Source: Lactiplantibacillus plantarum
Lineage (GTDB): Bacteria > Bacillota > Bacilli > Lactobacillales > Lactobacillaceae
Direction of reading: 5' to 3'
Length of the DNA stretch: 64,000 nucleotides
Assembly: GCF_014131735.1 (NCBI RefSeq)
Contig: NZ_CP039121.1
Coordinates: forward strand, 248,001 to 312,000
The position numbers were made by a program, and so were the translations under genes. This document shows, piece by piece, positions 37,044 through 46,087 of the stretch. Position 1 is the stretch's first letter. Each line of letters opens with the position of its first letter. Under the pieces are notes generated by a model. The model made no database searches, had not been told where the DNA came from, and saw only the letters and a program-made list of their open reading frames with translations.

Positions 37044-37517
37044 CTAAAATACTGGCCGGTGAGCGGGCTTAGAACGTAAGTCATCACAATTGTAGGCAGA
37101 TAATTCTTTCAGACCATCTTTACTAGCATCGAAATAGGCCGTTAATCCTTGGGCAATCATTAAATTGAGTTCTTTATTCGCATCAAACTGAACGATGATG
37201 ACGGGTGTCTTTTCAGCCACGGCCGCACCGATTTCAAACATTGTGCCAGAATCTGGCTCATTGGTTGCACTAGTCATGTCGAAGTCAAGAATGGCAACAA
37301 CGACATCGGCCCGATGAACTTGACGCATATCGGATGCGTAGACGTATTGTTGCCAAGCACGGCTACCAAAAGGTTCTTCTTCAAATTGATGTTCTTCTGG
37401 GATGAAGATACCATCGGGGTTGATCGTCGGGTTAGCCAACAGCGCCGACTTCACTTGTTGGATGCGTTCCTTCTGAGCCTCGTCAAAAAACGGTGCAGCT
37501 AGGTAAACGTTATTCAT
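37044..37517 (-). CDS. Nucleoside 2-deoxyribosyltransferase
   Basis: This 157-residue enzyme exchanges the base of 2'-deoxynucleosides, part of nucleoside salvage in lactobacilli. Features are YLAAPFFDEAQKERI at the N-terminus, ADVVVAILDFDMTS with the active-site Asp, and PDSGTMFEIGAA with the catalytic Glu (about residue 98). The length and fold match the lactobacillal NTD family, which forms hexamers. The start is the ATG of MNNVYLA with AAAGGA 7 nt upstream. It is divergent from the DUF1836 gene across the second inverted-repeat element. Confidence 0.92.
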   Translation of the reverse strand: MNNVYLAAPFFDEAQKERIQQVKSALLANPTINPDGIFIPEEHQFEEEPFGSRAWQQYVYASDMRQVHRADVVVAILDFDMTSATNEPDSGTMFEIGAAVAEKTPVIIVQFDANKELNLMIAQGLTAYFDASKDGLKELSAYNCDDLRSKPAHRPVF

Positions 37518-37606
37518 AATGATTTCCTTTCTGGATAACAAAATTTGGATAAGCCTATTTTAGCGGAAATATGGGGTGGCTTTCAAGCCTTGATTTGGCG
37601 TGAATC

Positions 37607-38475
37607 ATTATTAAAAGGTGCCTATTTTGAAAGTTCAAAAATAGCCAGCTTAGGCCCGCTGGAAAAAGTTCGAATCAGCGTAAACATGCTTGGTTGGTTC
37701 GTCCTACACCGACTTCCAGGCATTTCTGCCAATTGCCGGAACGTGGTGGGCACAGACTTGAGCCGAAAAATCACGTCTCAAATACTGGCCTTTCAATAAC
37801 CAAGCACAGGACACTTGCTAAGTGAAATTTCACCACTGGGCATTGTCAGAAACGCCTTCCAGTCGGGAGAGCATTCGAATGGCAGACGAAGCTGTACTTA
37901 ACTTTTGATGAATTTGCCGTTGCTTTTTGTAAACAGTAATTTTGTTAATCAACTGTCAAACTGAAAATGATATTGAGGTAGCTCATTAATCCTGAATCGG
38001 CATAGTAAGATTCAAACTCCTGACAGAGTGCCTAGTGCACCCTAACCCTTTGTCTTTGTTTAATATCAAAATAGTCAACGATAAATTGTGCTAAGTTAAG
38101 TGGCCGTTCATCAGCCATTCGAGCGGCTTACCGAAACGTGTTCGGTGCCACTAAAGCCTGTGCTTGCTACGCCAATGGACTAATGCCAAAACCGCATTAA
38201 TCCGTTGGCAGGCAATGCTCGGCTTCAACCCGTGGCCCCTCGCAAGCTTGAGACTGGAGGGGCTGGGTGACAATGCTCAGTAGCCAAATTATTCTTAGTC
38301 GGAAGTGGTCTGCTTCCGGCTTAGAATAAGACTCGTATTTGAGACCGGGCGGGTTGTGCACGGGCTCAAATCGACGTCGGCTTACGTTCCAGCAATTGTC
38401 ACCCAGCCCCGGAGGTCGGAATAGGACGATCATTGCTGACGAACAGCAATCCAAAAATAAGCACCTTTTAATAAT
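37607..38475. repeat. Large gene-free inverted-repeat element, copy 2
   Basis: An 869-bp relative of the element at 2198-2951, in the same orientation. Its terminal repeats (37607-37628 and 38454-38475) match at 21 of 22 positions but differ in sequence from those of copy 1. Blocks shared with copy 1 include the CTTCCAGGCATTTCTGCC region, the hairpin with CGGAAG/CTTCCG and the 16-bp stem (38259-38274 with 38395-38410). The middle part is more diverged. It also has about 120 extra bases (38131-38251) that contain their own hairpin (CCAATGGACTAATGC/GCATTAATCCGTTGG). Short frames inside are not credible genes. Confidence 0.85.
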
Positions 38476-38606
38476 TTTTGAGGCGAATAATAATTAGCAG
38501 AGTGGATATATAGATTATAATTCTATTTATAACAAGGTGATGATTAGATATTGTTGAATTAAAATCTAAATTGGGCTAAATTAAATAGGGTAGTGAGGAG
38601 GATTGG

Positions 38607-39077
38607 ATGATGGAGGAATTTGGATCAACTAGTAACTATTTACTTTCGTGGGAAGAGTTGCCCGCGGTGCCCGTTTATATGGAACAGTTGTTGCAACTTG
38701 TTAATGAAACAATTCAGCCGCTGGGGTTACCTGCCGTAACGAAGACGATGATTAATAGTTACGTGAAACAACATTTTTTCAGTCGGCCGGTTGGACATCG
38801 GTATACCCGGAATCAGATTGTGGCGGTACTAGTCGTTTCAATTTTGAAGACTGATTTTTCATTACCAGTAATTAGTAAAGCAATTTTGCAAATTCGTGAT
38901 TCGCGTCAGATTGAGCCGCGGTACCAGCAATTTCGGCAAGCATTCGAGTCTACGCTTGCTGGACAACCGGTCGTCTTGTCGACGGTTGACCCGTTAGCAC
39001 GGGCAATTCAATTAGCAGCTCAAACGGTGGCGGCACATTTATTAACGATCCGAGCGCTTAACGAATTGGTAGATTGA
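38607..39077 (+). CDS. DUF1836 family protein
   Basis: This 156-residue protein has the DUF1836 pattern: WEELPAVPVYMEQLLQL near the N-terminus, MINSYVKQHFF and HRYTRNQIVAVLVVSILK (about 48-80). It resembles a MerR-like winged helix (INSYVK... YTRNQI), so DNA binding is possible, but function is unknown. Two adjacent ATGs follow GAGGAGG; the first is used. The upstream DNA is the second inverted-repeat element plus about 130 bp. Confidence 0.78.
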   Translation: MMEEFGSTSNYLLSWEELPAVPVYMEQLLQLVNETIQPLGLPAVTKTMINSYVKQHFFSRPVGHRYTRNQIVAVLVVSILKTDFSLPVISKAILQIRDSRQIEPRYQQFRQAFESTLAGQPVVLSTVDPLARAIQLAAQTVAAHLLTIRALNELVD

Positions 39078-39201
39078 GTTGAGATAGGCACATAATTGAG
39101 AATAGCGTTTGATAATATCGCTATGGCTGCTTGTAGCGTATTCGAATTAAAGCGAATTAGGCTTAGCAGATATGATTAGGTATGAAAGAGAGAAAGAGAA
39201 T

Positions 39202-40140
39202 ATGACAACACGCAAAAAATGGACAATTGCGCTCATTGCATTCTTGACCGTGATCGTCATTGGGGTCGCGGGCGGTAGTTTTTATTTATATCACTTTGCA
39301 TTTGAACCCACCCCGAAAGTTTTGAACCATAGTTCTAGTAAGAGTAAAAGTAAGTTGAAGCAGAACCAAGCGTGGCTGAAACGGGTCAACAAGCAGACCT
39401 GGCATGAGACGTCCGCAACGGATCATTTGAAGTTAGTTGCGGACTATGTACCAGCTGCGCACCGAACCACCAAAACGATTATTGTGGCGCATGGTTACAT
39501 GGGTAACAAGGAGCAGATGGCGAGCTATATTCGATTGTGGCATCGCCAAGGATATAATGTGCTGGCACCGGATGATCGTGGCAATGGTCAGAGTCAGGGG
39601 GATTACTATGGTTTTGGTTGGCCTGACCGGTTGGACTATCTAAAGTGGACGCGACAGGTGATTCGCCGCGTAGGCCAAAATAGTCAGATTGGACTCTTTG
39701 GCGTTTCAATGGGTGGTGCGACTGTCATGATGATGAGTGGCGAGAAACTTCCATCACAAGTTAAAGCGATTATTGAAGATTGTGGCTATACCAGTGTTGG
39801 TGATGAATTGGGATATGAGCTGAATCAACTATATCACTTACCGAAGTTTCCACTGCTGTATACGGCAAGCTGGGTAGCTCAAGCGAAGGCCCACTTCAAC
39901 TTTATGACGGCGAGTTCAGTAAACCAGCTCAAGAAGAATAAGTTGCCAATCTTCTTTATTCATGGTGCTAAGGATACTTTTGTCCCCACGAAGATGGTAT
40001 ATCAGAACTACCGCGCTACGACGGTCAAGTCAAAGCAATTATGGGTGGCTCCAGGAGCTGGTCACGCGGAATCATACACGCGTTATCCGCAATTATATCA
40101 ACAAAAAGTAAGCCAGTTCATGGCAAAATATTTGAAGTAA
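39202..40140 (+). CDS. Membrane-anchored alpha/beta hydrolase
   Basis: This 312-residue protein has an N-terminal membrane anchor (WTIALIAFLTVIVIGVAGGS), so the hydrolase faces outward. The alpha/beta hydrolase fold shows HGYMGN (oxyanion region, about 98), the nucleophile elbow GVSMGGAT with Ser (about 168), Asp in HGAKDTFVP (about 258) and His in GAGHAESY (about 288). It resembles B. subtilis YqkD. The substrate is unknown, an ester or peptide at the cell surface being plausible. An ATG ten codons earlier is possible; the one used has a purine-rich site upstream. Confidence 0.85.
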   Translation: MTTRKKWTIALIAFLTVIVIGVAGGSFYLYHFAFEPTPKVLNHSSSKSKSKLKQNQAWLKRVNKQTWHETSATDHLKLVADYVPAAHRTTKTIIVAHGYMGNKEQMASYIRLWHRQGYNVLAPDDRGNGQSQGDYYGFGWPDRLDYLKWTRQVIRRVGQNSQIGLFGVSMGGATVMMMSGEKLPSQVKAIIEDCGYTSVGDELGYELNQLYHLPKFPLLYTASWVAQAKAHFNFMTASSVNQLKKNKLPIFFIHGAKDTFVPTKMVYQNYRATTVKSKQLWVAPGAGHAESYTRYPQLYQQKVSQFMAKYLK

Positions 40141-40162
40141 GAGCTAACGGAATAGAATAACT

Positions 40163-40207
40163 AATAAAGGTCACCAAGCAGCGATTGCTGATTGGTGACC
40201 TTTATTA
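40163..40207 (+). terminator. Terminator of the alpha/beta hydrolase gene
   Basis: AATAAAGGTCACCAA pairs with TTGGTGACCTTTATT around a partly paired loop; it can also serve the convergent MFS gene. Confidence 0.88.
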
Positions 40208-40310
40208 TGGTTAAAATATGCTAGTCGGATTAGTGTTTGTCAGCCGGTCCGCGTCCTGGTCCGATCTCCGGGACTAAGCTGATAGCTTTTGAACTTGATA
40301 AATAGCGCGG

Positions 40311-41534
40311 TTAATCAACCGAGTGTTTTGCAAATGGGTGCCGCATACTTGGTATAAAGATCAGTACGCCGATGAAGTTAAGCAGTAATGACAAGGCGGT
40401 GAAGATAAAGACACCGTTGTAATCGAACCAGCCGGAGACGGCGCCACCAAGTAAGGAGCCGAGCATGCTGCCAGCCGCTTGGAAAGATTGATTCCAACTG
40501 AAAATAGTGCCTGTTAACTCGCGGGGTGTATTTTTGGATAATAATGTTTGCACCGTTGGAAAGAGGGCCCCGTCAGAGATCCCAATCATGAAGCGCAATA
40601 GCCCTAATGTCCACACACTGGAGACGAAGCCTTGTGGAAAGTACATCAGGATGGCAAAGACGAAACCAAAGACAAGGATACGGTCAGCCCCCCGGTGATC
40701 ACCGAGCCGTCCGAGTCGCGGCGCCGATAATAGCGTCGAAATTCCGGGTAGAGCGGCAATGATTCCAGCAACGACGGTGATTGGGCCGACGTTATGCATC
40801 AGTTCTTTGACATATAGACTAATAATGGGCGTGATGGAATTATTCCCCATTTGAATAATCATCGTGGAGACGAGCAGTGTGATAATCAACGTTGGATTTT
40901 TAAATTGGCTGAGTAGACCGCCGTCACGTTTAGCAATCGGCGCGTCGCTGGGTTTAAAGCTTTCGTGGACGAGTGTCAGACTCAATACGAAGACGATCAG
41001 TAGCAAAATTCCGGTGATAATGAAAGTCAAACGAATAGAGAAAACTTGGGCGAGTACGCCACCGAGAATCGGGCCGATCAAGTTACCAGACACGTAGCCA
41101 GTTGTTAGGATACCGATTGCGGTCCCACTACTTTCCTTGGGAGTTTCGGTGGCGATTAGGGCGCTAGCATTGGGAATGTAGCCGGCACACAGGCCTTGTA
41201 AGAACCGAAGTAGAATGAGTATCCAAATGTTATGGACAAATCCCATCGCACCGATAACAAAGGCCATCCCAAGCGAAGAACGCAGCAGCATGATTTTGCG
41301 ACCACGCCGGTCAGCGAGTTTACCCCATAATGGTGAGACAACAGCGACGACAAAAAAAGTCACTGCGTATGTAATACCACTATACATCGTGAGTTCGTTT
41401 TTGGAGAAATCCCCCATTTGACCAACGTATAATGATAAGAATGGCATGACTTCAGAAAATCCCATTCCGGCGATAAATGTTCCTAGCCAGAGAACAGCGA
41501 GATTCCGGCGCCAGCCTGTCAATGCGCCCTTCAC
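40311..41534 (-). CDS. MFS multidrug efflux transporter
   Basis: This 407-residue protein has twelve membrane helices and MFS motif A between helices 2 and 3 (GKLADRRGRKIML, about 73-85). Motif C-like GPILGGVLAQ (about 156-165) marks drug/H+ antiporters. It resembles the MDR subgroup near PmrA/NorA. The start is GTG with AAGGAA 10 nt upstream. It is divergent from the NCS1 permease gene. Confidence 0.9.
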   Translation of the reverse strand: MKGALTGWRRNLAVLWLGTFIAGMGFSEVMPFLSLYVGQMGDFSKNELTMYSGITYAVTFFVVAVVSPLWGKLADRRGRKIMLLRSSLGMAFVIGAMGFVHNIWILILLRFLQGLCAGYIPNASALIATETPKESSGTAIGILTTGYVSGNLIGPILGGVLAQVFSIRLTFIITGILLLIVFVLSLTLVHESFKPSDAPIAKRDGGLLSQFKNPTLIITLLVSTMIIQMGNNSITPIISLYVKELMHNVGPITVVAGIIAALPGISTLLSAPRLGRLGDHRGADRILVFGFVFAILMYFPQGFVSSVWTLGLLRFMIGISDGALFPTVQTLLSKNTPRELTGTIFSWNQSFQAAGSMLGSLLGGAVSGWFDYNGVFIFTALSLLLNFIGVLIFIPSMRHPFAKHSVD

Positions 41535-41643
41535 AATCTGTCACTTCCTTAATTAACTTATTAAGATTATTTTAATGCGAATTTAAGTTTTGTGCAATTA
41601 ACTAACTTAGTTAAATAGACTTGACCAAGCGTCACTAAAAAAA

Positions 41644-41664
41644 CTACAATGGAAAACATTGTAG
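41644..41664. promoter_or_regulatory. Inverted repeat before the NCS1 permease gene
   Basis: CTACAATG and CATTGTAG flank a 5-nt spacer just upstream of the permease ribosome site (AAAGGGTGA). It may be an operator or a 5' hairpin. Its presence argues against the ATG at 41649, which lies inside it, as the true start. Confidence 0.5.
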
Positions 41665-41678
41665 AAAGGGTGAACGAT

Positions 41679-43052
41679 GTGCAGCAAGAGTCAAAGTATC
41701 AAATAGAAATGGTGGCGCCTAAGCACCGACACATGTCTAATTGGGACATGTTTGCAACTTGGATTGGCGCCAATGCCAATAATGGCACGTGGTACGTTGG
41801 TGGTGTATTGGCTGCGTGTGGTTTATTGACGGCGCTTAAAGTGATTGTAGCATCGTCCACGCTATCGTATTTATGTTTATCGTTAGTCGGCTTCATGGGG
41901 TATAAGACCGGGGCGGCGACGATGAGCTTGATTCGTGGTTCCTTTGGTGTGCGGGGCAGTTACGTTCCGTCCTTTGTGAACTTGACCCAGTATATTGGCT
42001 GGACAGCGGTAAACACGTTCATTGCAGCAACTTCTGTCAGCTATTTATTACACGATCTAGTTGGCTGGCCAGTCTATGGTAAACCCGGTGGGGCTAAAGG
42101 ACTGATCCTCGGAATTATTGTCATGAGTGTGTTGCATTTATTGAGTGTTTCGGTCGGTCAACGGTCGGTTCAGATGATTGAACGTTTAGGTATTATTCTT
42201 GTCATCTTATTTGTTTTAGGGGAGACGGTCGTCGTGTTCCAGACGGTCTCAGTGCATGATTTGTTAACGTGGCAGGCGCCGACACATTTACATATGACGG
42301 CGGGGGCTGGGATGGATACGCTAGCGGCGTTCAATTTGTCTTGGGTGACAGCGGGTGCTGATTTTACGCGGTTTACGCGCAAAAAGAGTGGCGCGACTGG
42401 CATGCCATTTTTAGGGGCCTTTACCGGCTTGTTCTGGTTCGCCTTTATCGGGCTTGCCGCGACGATCAGTATCGCGATTACTTCTGGAACTTATGATCCT
42501 AATAACTCTGACCCGAGTACCATTGCGAGTCGACTAGGCTTGGGGGTATTAGCACTACTGGTGATTGTCTTAACGAGTATGACGGCGAACGCGGTAAACT
42601 TATTGGCGGCTGGTTCGGCGCTGTCGAATATCTTCCCACGGATTCGGTTACGACCAGCACTGTGGGCCGTGACAATCATTGCCACGTTAGTCACACTGAT
42701 TCCATTAATCATGGGGAGTTTTTTAGCTGCATTCACGGCGTTCCTAGATTATATTGGGATGGTGCTTGGACCGATGATCAGCGTGATGTTAGTCGATTAC
42801 TATTGGCGGCATCGTCAGCACTATGATATCAACGAACTGGCGAGCTCTAAGGGGCAGTATTGGTATCATCATGGGGTGAACTGGATTGCGCTATTATGTT
42901 GGGTACTAGGTGTGGCCATCTTCTTGTTATTGAAGCACGTTGTTTGGATTGCGACGGTGACTGGTGCAACTTTCATTGACATGGCGCTTATCGGGGTCAT
43001 TTACGTGGCTTTAATGCGAATTTTCTACCCGTTACCTGCCAAACGTGTCTAA
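41679..43052 (+). CDS. NCS1-family cytosine/purine permease
   Basis: This 457-residue permease has about twelve membrane helices and resembles CodB. NCS1 features are GANANNGTWYVGGVLAA near the N-terminus, GYKTGAATMSL, and the FNLSWVTAGADFTRF segment (about 225-239) of the nucleobase-binding region. Cytosine, other nucleobases or thiamine precursors are possible cargo. The GTG start is chosen for AAAGGGTGA just upstream; an ATG 10 codons earlier lies inside an inverted repeat and has no ribosome site. The downstream DUF1398 gene may be cotranscribed (45-nt gap). Confidence 0.86.
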   Translation: MQQESKYQIEMVAPKHRHMSNWDMFATWIGANANNGTWYVGGVLAACGLLTALKVIVASSTLSYLCLSLVGFMGYKTGAATMSLIRGSFGVRGSYVPSFVNLTQYIGWTAVNTFIAATSVSYLLHDLVGWPVYGKPGGAKGLILGIIVMSVLHLLSVSVGQRSVQMIERLGIILVILFVLGETVVVFQTVSVHDLLTWQAPTHLHMTAGAGMDTLAAFNLSWVTAGADFTRFTRKKSGATGMPFLGAFTGLFWFAFIGLAATISIAITSGTYDPNNSDPSTIASRLGLGVLALLVIVLTSMTANAVNLLAAGSALSNIFPRIRLRPALWAVTIIATLVTLIPLIMGSFLAAFTAFLDYIGMVLGPMISVMLVDYYWRHRQHYDINELASSKGQYWYHHGVNWIALLCWVLGVAIFLLLKHVVWIATVTGATFIDMALIGVIYVALMRIFYPLPAKRV

Positions 43053-43097
43053 TTGGATTACAATAGATAAGTAAACGAAATTAGAACGAGGGGTGTC

Positions 43098-43484
43098 ATG
43101 ATGTTTAAATTAACTGAGATCGATGACGTATTAAATAATTTAGGTGACCACGCAGACTTTGCCACGATTGCCAAAAAAGAAGCCGATTTGGGCGTTCAAC
43201 ATTTTCAATATGATGTTGCTACTGGTGCCACAACTTACTTTGGTGAGAACGGTTATCTCGTGGAACGGCGGACGAATGGCTTAGCAGTCCGGGTCGCTCG
43301 TGAAGAAGATGCCGCGGCAGTTGAACAAATCGCGAAGCAATATATTGCTGGCCAGCTGGCTCTAGCAGACGCTGTCAAGCAGTTTGCCAAGGCTGGGTGT
43401 CAAGCTTGGACTGCTAACTTAAAACGCCACATCGTCGATTTTAGCGGCGATGAAGGTAAAATCATGGCAGCTGTAACATTCTAA
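43098..43484 (+). CDS. DUF1398 family protein
   Basis: This 128-residue soluble protein matches the DUF1398 pattern (phage-envelope-like YbcV family): GVQHFQYDVATGATTYFGENG (in part), then a helical region and CQAWTANLKRHIVDF near the C-terminus. Function is unknown. ATG ATG follows GAGGGG. It lies 45 nt behind the NCS1 permease, with a terminator after it, so both may share a transcript. Confidence 0.8.
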   Translation: MMFKLTEIDDVLNNLGDHADFATIAKKEADLGVQHFQYDVATGATTYFGENGYLVERRTNGLAVRVAREEDAAAVEQIAKQYIAGQLALADAVKQFAKAGCQAWTANLKRHIVDFSGDEGKIMAAVTF

Positions 43485-43497
43485 ATCAATAATAAAG

Positions 43498-43548
43498 TGC
43501 AAAAATGCAGACTAACCACTTTTAACCGGGTAGCCTGCATTTTTGCGT
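43498..43548. terminator. Terminator after the DUF1398 gene
   Basis: GCAAAAATGCAG pairs with CTGCATTTTTGC, with an inner GGTT/AACC stem. It can act in both directions between convergent genes. Confidence 0.85.
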
Positions 43549-43558
43549 TCCATTAAGT

Positions 43559-43852
43559 TTAATAGCCAGCTTGATGATATTGCTTGCTTAACTGGCGTTC
43601 TAAGCTAAGTAAAGTCAGCGGACTTAGCCGCCGTAACTGATCAGAGTGATAGCGCATGACTAATTGTTCGGGACTATTGATTGTAATACTAGTGACGCCG
43701 TTTAGGCCTTGAAAAGCGCTTTGAATGGCCTGCTGGAGCTCGGGATGTTGGGGCCAGACAGGGGAGGTCAGCATAACTAGACCATGTTCAGGATGTTGAT
43801 ACGTGATCTGATATTTGTTGAGATAACGTTGAAACATGTCTTCTGGGTTCAT
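43559..43852 (-). CDS. Hypothetical protein
   Basis: I do not recognise this 97-residue protein. It has an alternating hydrophobic pattern in the centre (HGLVMLTSPVW, GVTSITINSPEQLVMRY) and a basic helical C-terminus (SLERQLSKQYH). No membrane segment is present. The ATG follows GAGGAGGAA. It may be cotranscribed with the small membrane-protein gene upstream on the same strand. Confidence 0.6.
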   Translation of the reverse strand: MNPEDMFQRYLNKYQITYQHPEHGLVMLTSPVWPQHPELQQAIQSAFQGLNGVTSITINSPEQLVMRYHSDQLRRLSPLTLLSLERQLSKQYHQAGY

Positions 43853-43903
43853 GAGCAATTCCTCCTCGGATTGGTTACTAGTAACGGTGAGCCGCAGTTT
43901 AGT

Positions 43904-44086
43904 TTATAACCCAAACCAGACGACCCAAACAAAAAAGCCAGCCAGGCACAATAGCGCAATACCAATGAGTGCCCAGATCGTACCGTTCAGCTTTTTGGTG
44001 TGGTGATAGTAGTAAATACTGAGTATGCCACACAGTATGGCAAGAATGATGCTGGTGCCAATAATTAAACCAATTGTCAATTCCAT
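43904..44086 (-). CDS. Small two-helix membrane protein
   Basis: This 60-residue protein has two membrane helices (IGLIIGTSIILAILCGILSI in part, and IWALIGIALLCLAGFFVWVV in part) joined by a basic HHTKKLNGT turn. No family is recognised. GAGGAG lies 11 nt before the ATG, so translation is plausible. It is 51 nt upstream of the hypothetical gene on the same strand. Confidence 0.55.
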   Translation of the reverse strand: MELTIGLIIGTSIILAILCGILSIYYYHHTKKLNGTIWALIGIALLCLAGFFVWVVWFGL

Positions 44087-44202
44087 AAATTACTTTCGAC
44101 TCCTCATATTATCATTTTAATTGTGCATTAAAATGCGATAAAGTGCAATTATTTATCAGGATTCTTAGTGTGGTAAGAACGCTAAGCATTGCATGGTGAC
44201 TG

Positions 44203-44247
44203 AGTAGTCTTGGGTGGCTTGCTGATGAGAAGCCACCCAAGACTACT
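44203..44247. terminator. Long perfect hairpin in the intergenic region
   Basis: An 18-bp perfect stem (AGTAGTCTTGGGTGGCTT and its complement) with a 9-nt loop. It has no T-run of its own and lies between the start of the small membrane-protein gene and the end of the MFS gene; its role is unclear. Confidence 0.5.
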
Positions 44248-44274
44248 TCAATGATAATCGATCGTAAAATAAAA

Positions 44275-44316
44275 AAACTAGGCTGCTTATGATTAACAGC
44301 GCTAGTTTTGATTAAT
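44275..44316 (-). terminator. Terminator of the DHA2 transporter gene
   Basis: AAACTAG(G)CTG pairs with CAGCGCTAGTTT; on the minus strand it is followed by TTTTTTTATTTT. Confidence 0.85.
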
Positions 44317-44321
44317 GACAG

Positions 44322-45767
44322 TTAGTTAGTCGTTTTTTTAGACAAACGGGTTGCAAGCAACAAACCGGCGAGCGCTAAAATAAACGTAAAGTAGAACCCG
44401 TAATGGGCACCGTTGACGAACGCGCTAGAAGCTTGATGACCCCCATTGGCGTAGTAAGAAGCTTGGCCAATGCCTAATAAGCTCGTTGCAATTGCGGTTG
44501 AAATGGCACCAACGACTTGCTGTAGTGTGTTCATGATTGTACTACCATCGGCGGCAATTGGTCCCGTTAAGGAATTTAAACCATGCGTCTGTGAAGGGGA
44601 CATCGCTAATGGCGCCCCAATCATTAAGATAACGTGGGCCAAAATAACGTACCACGTTGCACTCTGCGTGGTTGTCAGTGCCAACATGAGGGCACCAACC
44701 ATTGAAATCAAGAACCCCAGCATTGCTGGAGTGCGGGCGCCAATCGAGTCATATAAGCGACCCGAGACGGCCGATACAATTGCGTTCATCAAGCCACCGG
44801 GTAACATGATGACCCCAGTCAAGGCAACGGGAATCAACAGCCCCTTTTGAATGTACATTGGGAGTAAATACATGGCTGATAAGATAATCCCAAAGTTAAT
44901 CATAACGAGGCAAGCGCCAACCCGAAAACCAGGGATAGCAAATGTCTTAAGGTTCAGAATTGGCGATTCCATGGTGAGTTGTCGATGGGCATACCAAGCC
45001 AGAATAACCAGTCCCAAAATTAAGGCACCTAGTACAGCGGGCGACCCCCAACCTTGATCACTAGCAAGACTAACGCCAACAACAAGGCTACCAAAGCCAA
45101 CCATTGAAAGTAAAATGGATAAGAAGTCCACTTTCGGCCGGGTTACTTTCGCAATGTTGTTAAGTGAAGTGACGGCAAAGATAAAGGCAATAATCAAGAA
45201 TGGGATAAAGAGCCAAAAAATCCACCGCCATGAAGCTAGTCCTAAGATGGCTCCAGCAATCGTTGGACCCACGGCCGGTGCGAACATGATGACTAAACCG
45301 ACCATCCCCATAGCTGCCCCTAATTTGTAGGGTGGAAAAATCTGCATAGCCACGGTAAACATGAGTGGTAAGATCAGGCCAGTTGCGATACCTTGAATCA
45401 TTCGACCGAATAATAACACGCCAAAGCCAGGCGCTGAAGCCGAAATAATCGCACCAACGGCGAAGTCAATCAGGGCAAATAAAATCACTTGGCGGGTCGT
45501 AAACCATTTGGTAATTAAGCTTGAAAGTGGAAGGACAATCCCAATCATAAGCATGTAACCGGTTACTAGCCATTGCACAGTTGCCGTTGACACGTGTAGC
45601 TGAGCCATCAATTGGGGGAGGGCAATGTTCAGTGATGTTTCACTAAACATCCCAACAAAACCACCAATTAACATCCCCATCATGGCTAGCATGGGATGGG
45701 CAACGGGAACGCGGGCCCGTTGTTTAGCTTGCGGGCTACTTTGTACTGAATCCATTATATTGTTCAC
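44322..45767 (-). CDS. DHA2-family (14-helix) MFS drug efflux transporter
   Basis: This 481-residue protein matches the EmrB/QacA family of proton-driven drug exporters with 14 membrane helices. Signs are the N-terminal FSETSLNIALPQLMAQL, the WLVTGYMLMIGIVLPLSS helix, and motif C (GLVIMFAPAVGPTIAGAIL, in part). It resembles L. lactis LmrB-like and lactobacillal lincomycin/antiseptic exporters; the substrate is not known. A GTG is used as start for AGGAA 7 nt upstream; another GTG lies two codons before it. Confidence 0.9.
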   Translation of the reverse strand: MNNIMDSVQSSPQAKQRARVPVAHPMLAMMGMLIGGFVGMFSETSLNIALPQLMAQLHVSTATVQWLVTGYMLMIGIVLPLSSLITKWFTTRQVILFALIDFAVGAIISASAPGFGVLLFGRMIQGIATGLILPLMFTVAMQIFPPYKLGAAMGMVGLVIMFAPAVGPTIAGAILGLASWRWIFWLFIPFLIIAFIFAVTSLNNIAKVTRPKVDFLSILLSMVGFGSLVVGVSLASDQGWGSPAVLGALILGLVILAWYAHRQLTMESPILNLKTFAIPGFRVGACLVMINFGIILSAMYLLPMYIQKGLLIPVALTGVIMLPGGLMNAIVSAVSGRLYDSIGARTPAMLGFLISMVGALMLALTTTQSATWYVILAHVILMIGAPLAMSPSQTHGLNSLTGPIAADGSTIMNTLQQVVGAISTAIATSLLGIGQASYYANGGHQASSAFVNGAHYGFYFTFILALAGLLLATRLSKKTTN

Positions 45768-45773
45768 ACTCAC

Positions 45774-46087
45774 TTTCCTGAATACAATGGGTTAGCATAC
45801 CAGAAAATTATTTTTTTCGTAAGTGTTTTTTCTGAAAAAAGAGGATTGATTTACGGTAGTTTGAAAACCATCACTCAACTAGTACGTCTGTGACTGCAAT
45901 TGTCGGCAGTTTCATTGAGCGAGAAAGGTAGCACGTAATGGTTGTTAAAATAGTGTTTTTGTATGTAAATAGGCCACCTCAGTGTCAAACTAAGGTGGCC
46001 TATTATAGGTGGTTGCTAAGCAAAATCAGGTCTGCAGGCGGATCAGTTATGTTCAACAATCGTTATGTTTTCATCCAAGCACGATGG
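45774..46087. other. Gene-free interval with one strong hairpin
   Basis: Between the divergently placed MFS and zinc-ribbon genes the only clear feature is AATAGGCCACCT/AGGTGGCCTATT (45968-46004), a 12-bp perfect stem with flanking A/T that can terminate the zinc-ribbon gene. An 81-codon frame across it lacks any family resemblance. Confidence 0.5.

Noticed and set aside
37545..38454. Frames of 84-85 codons in element copy 2
   Set aside because: Same reasons; one starts outside the element and runs into it, and the other lies across the structured right half.
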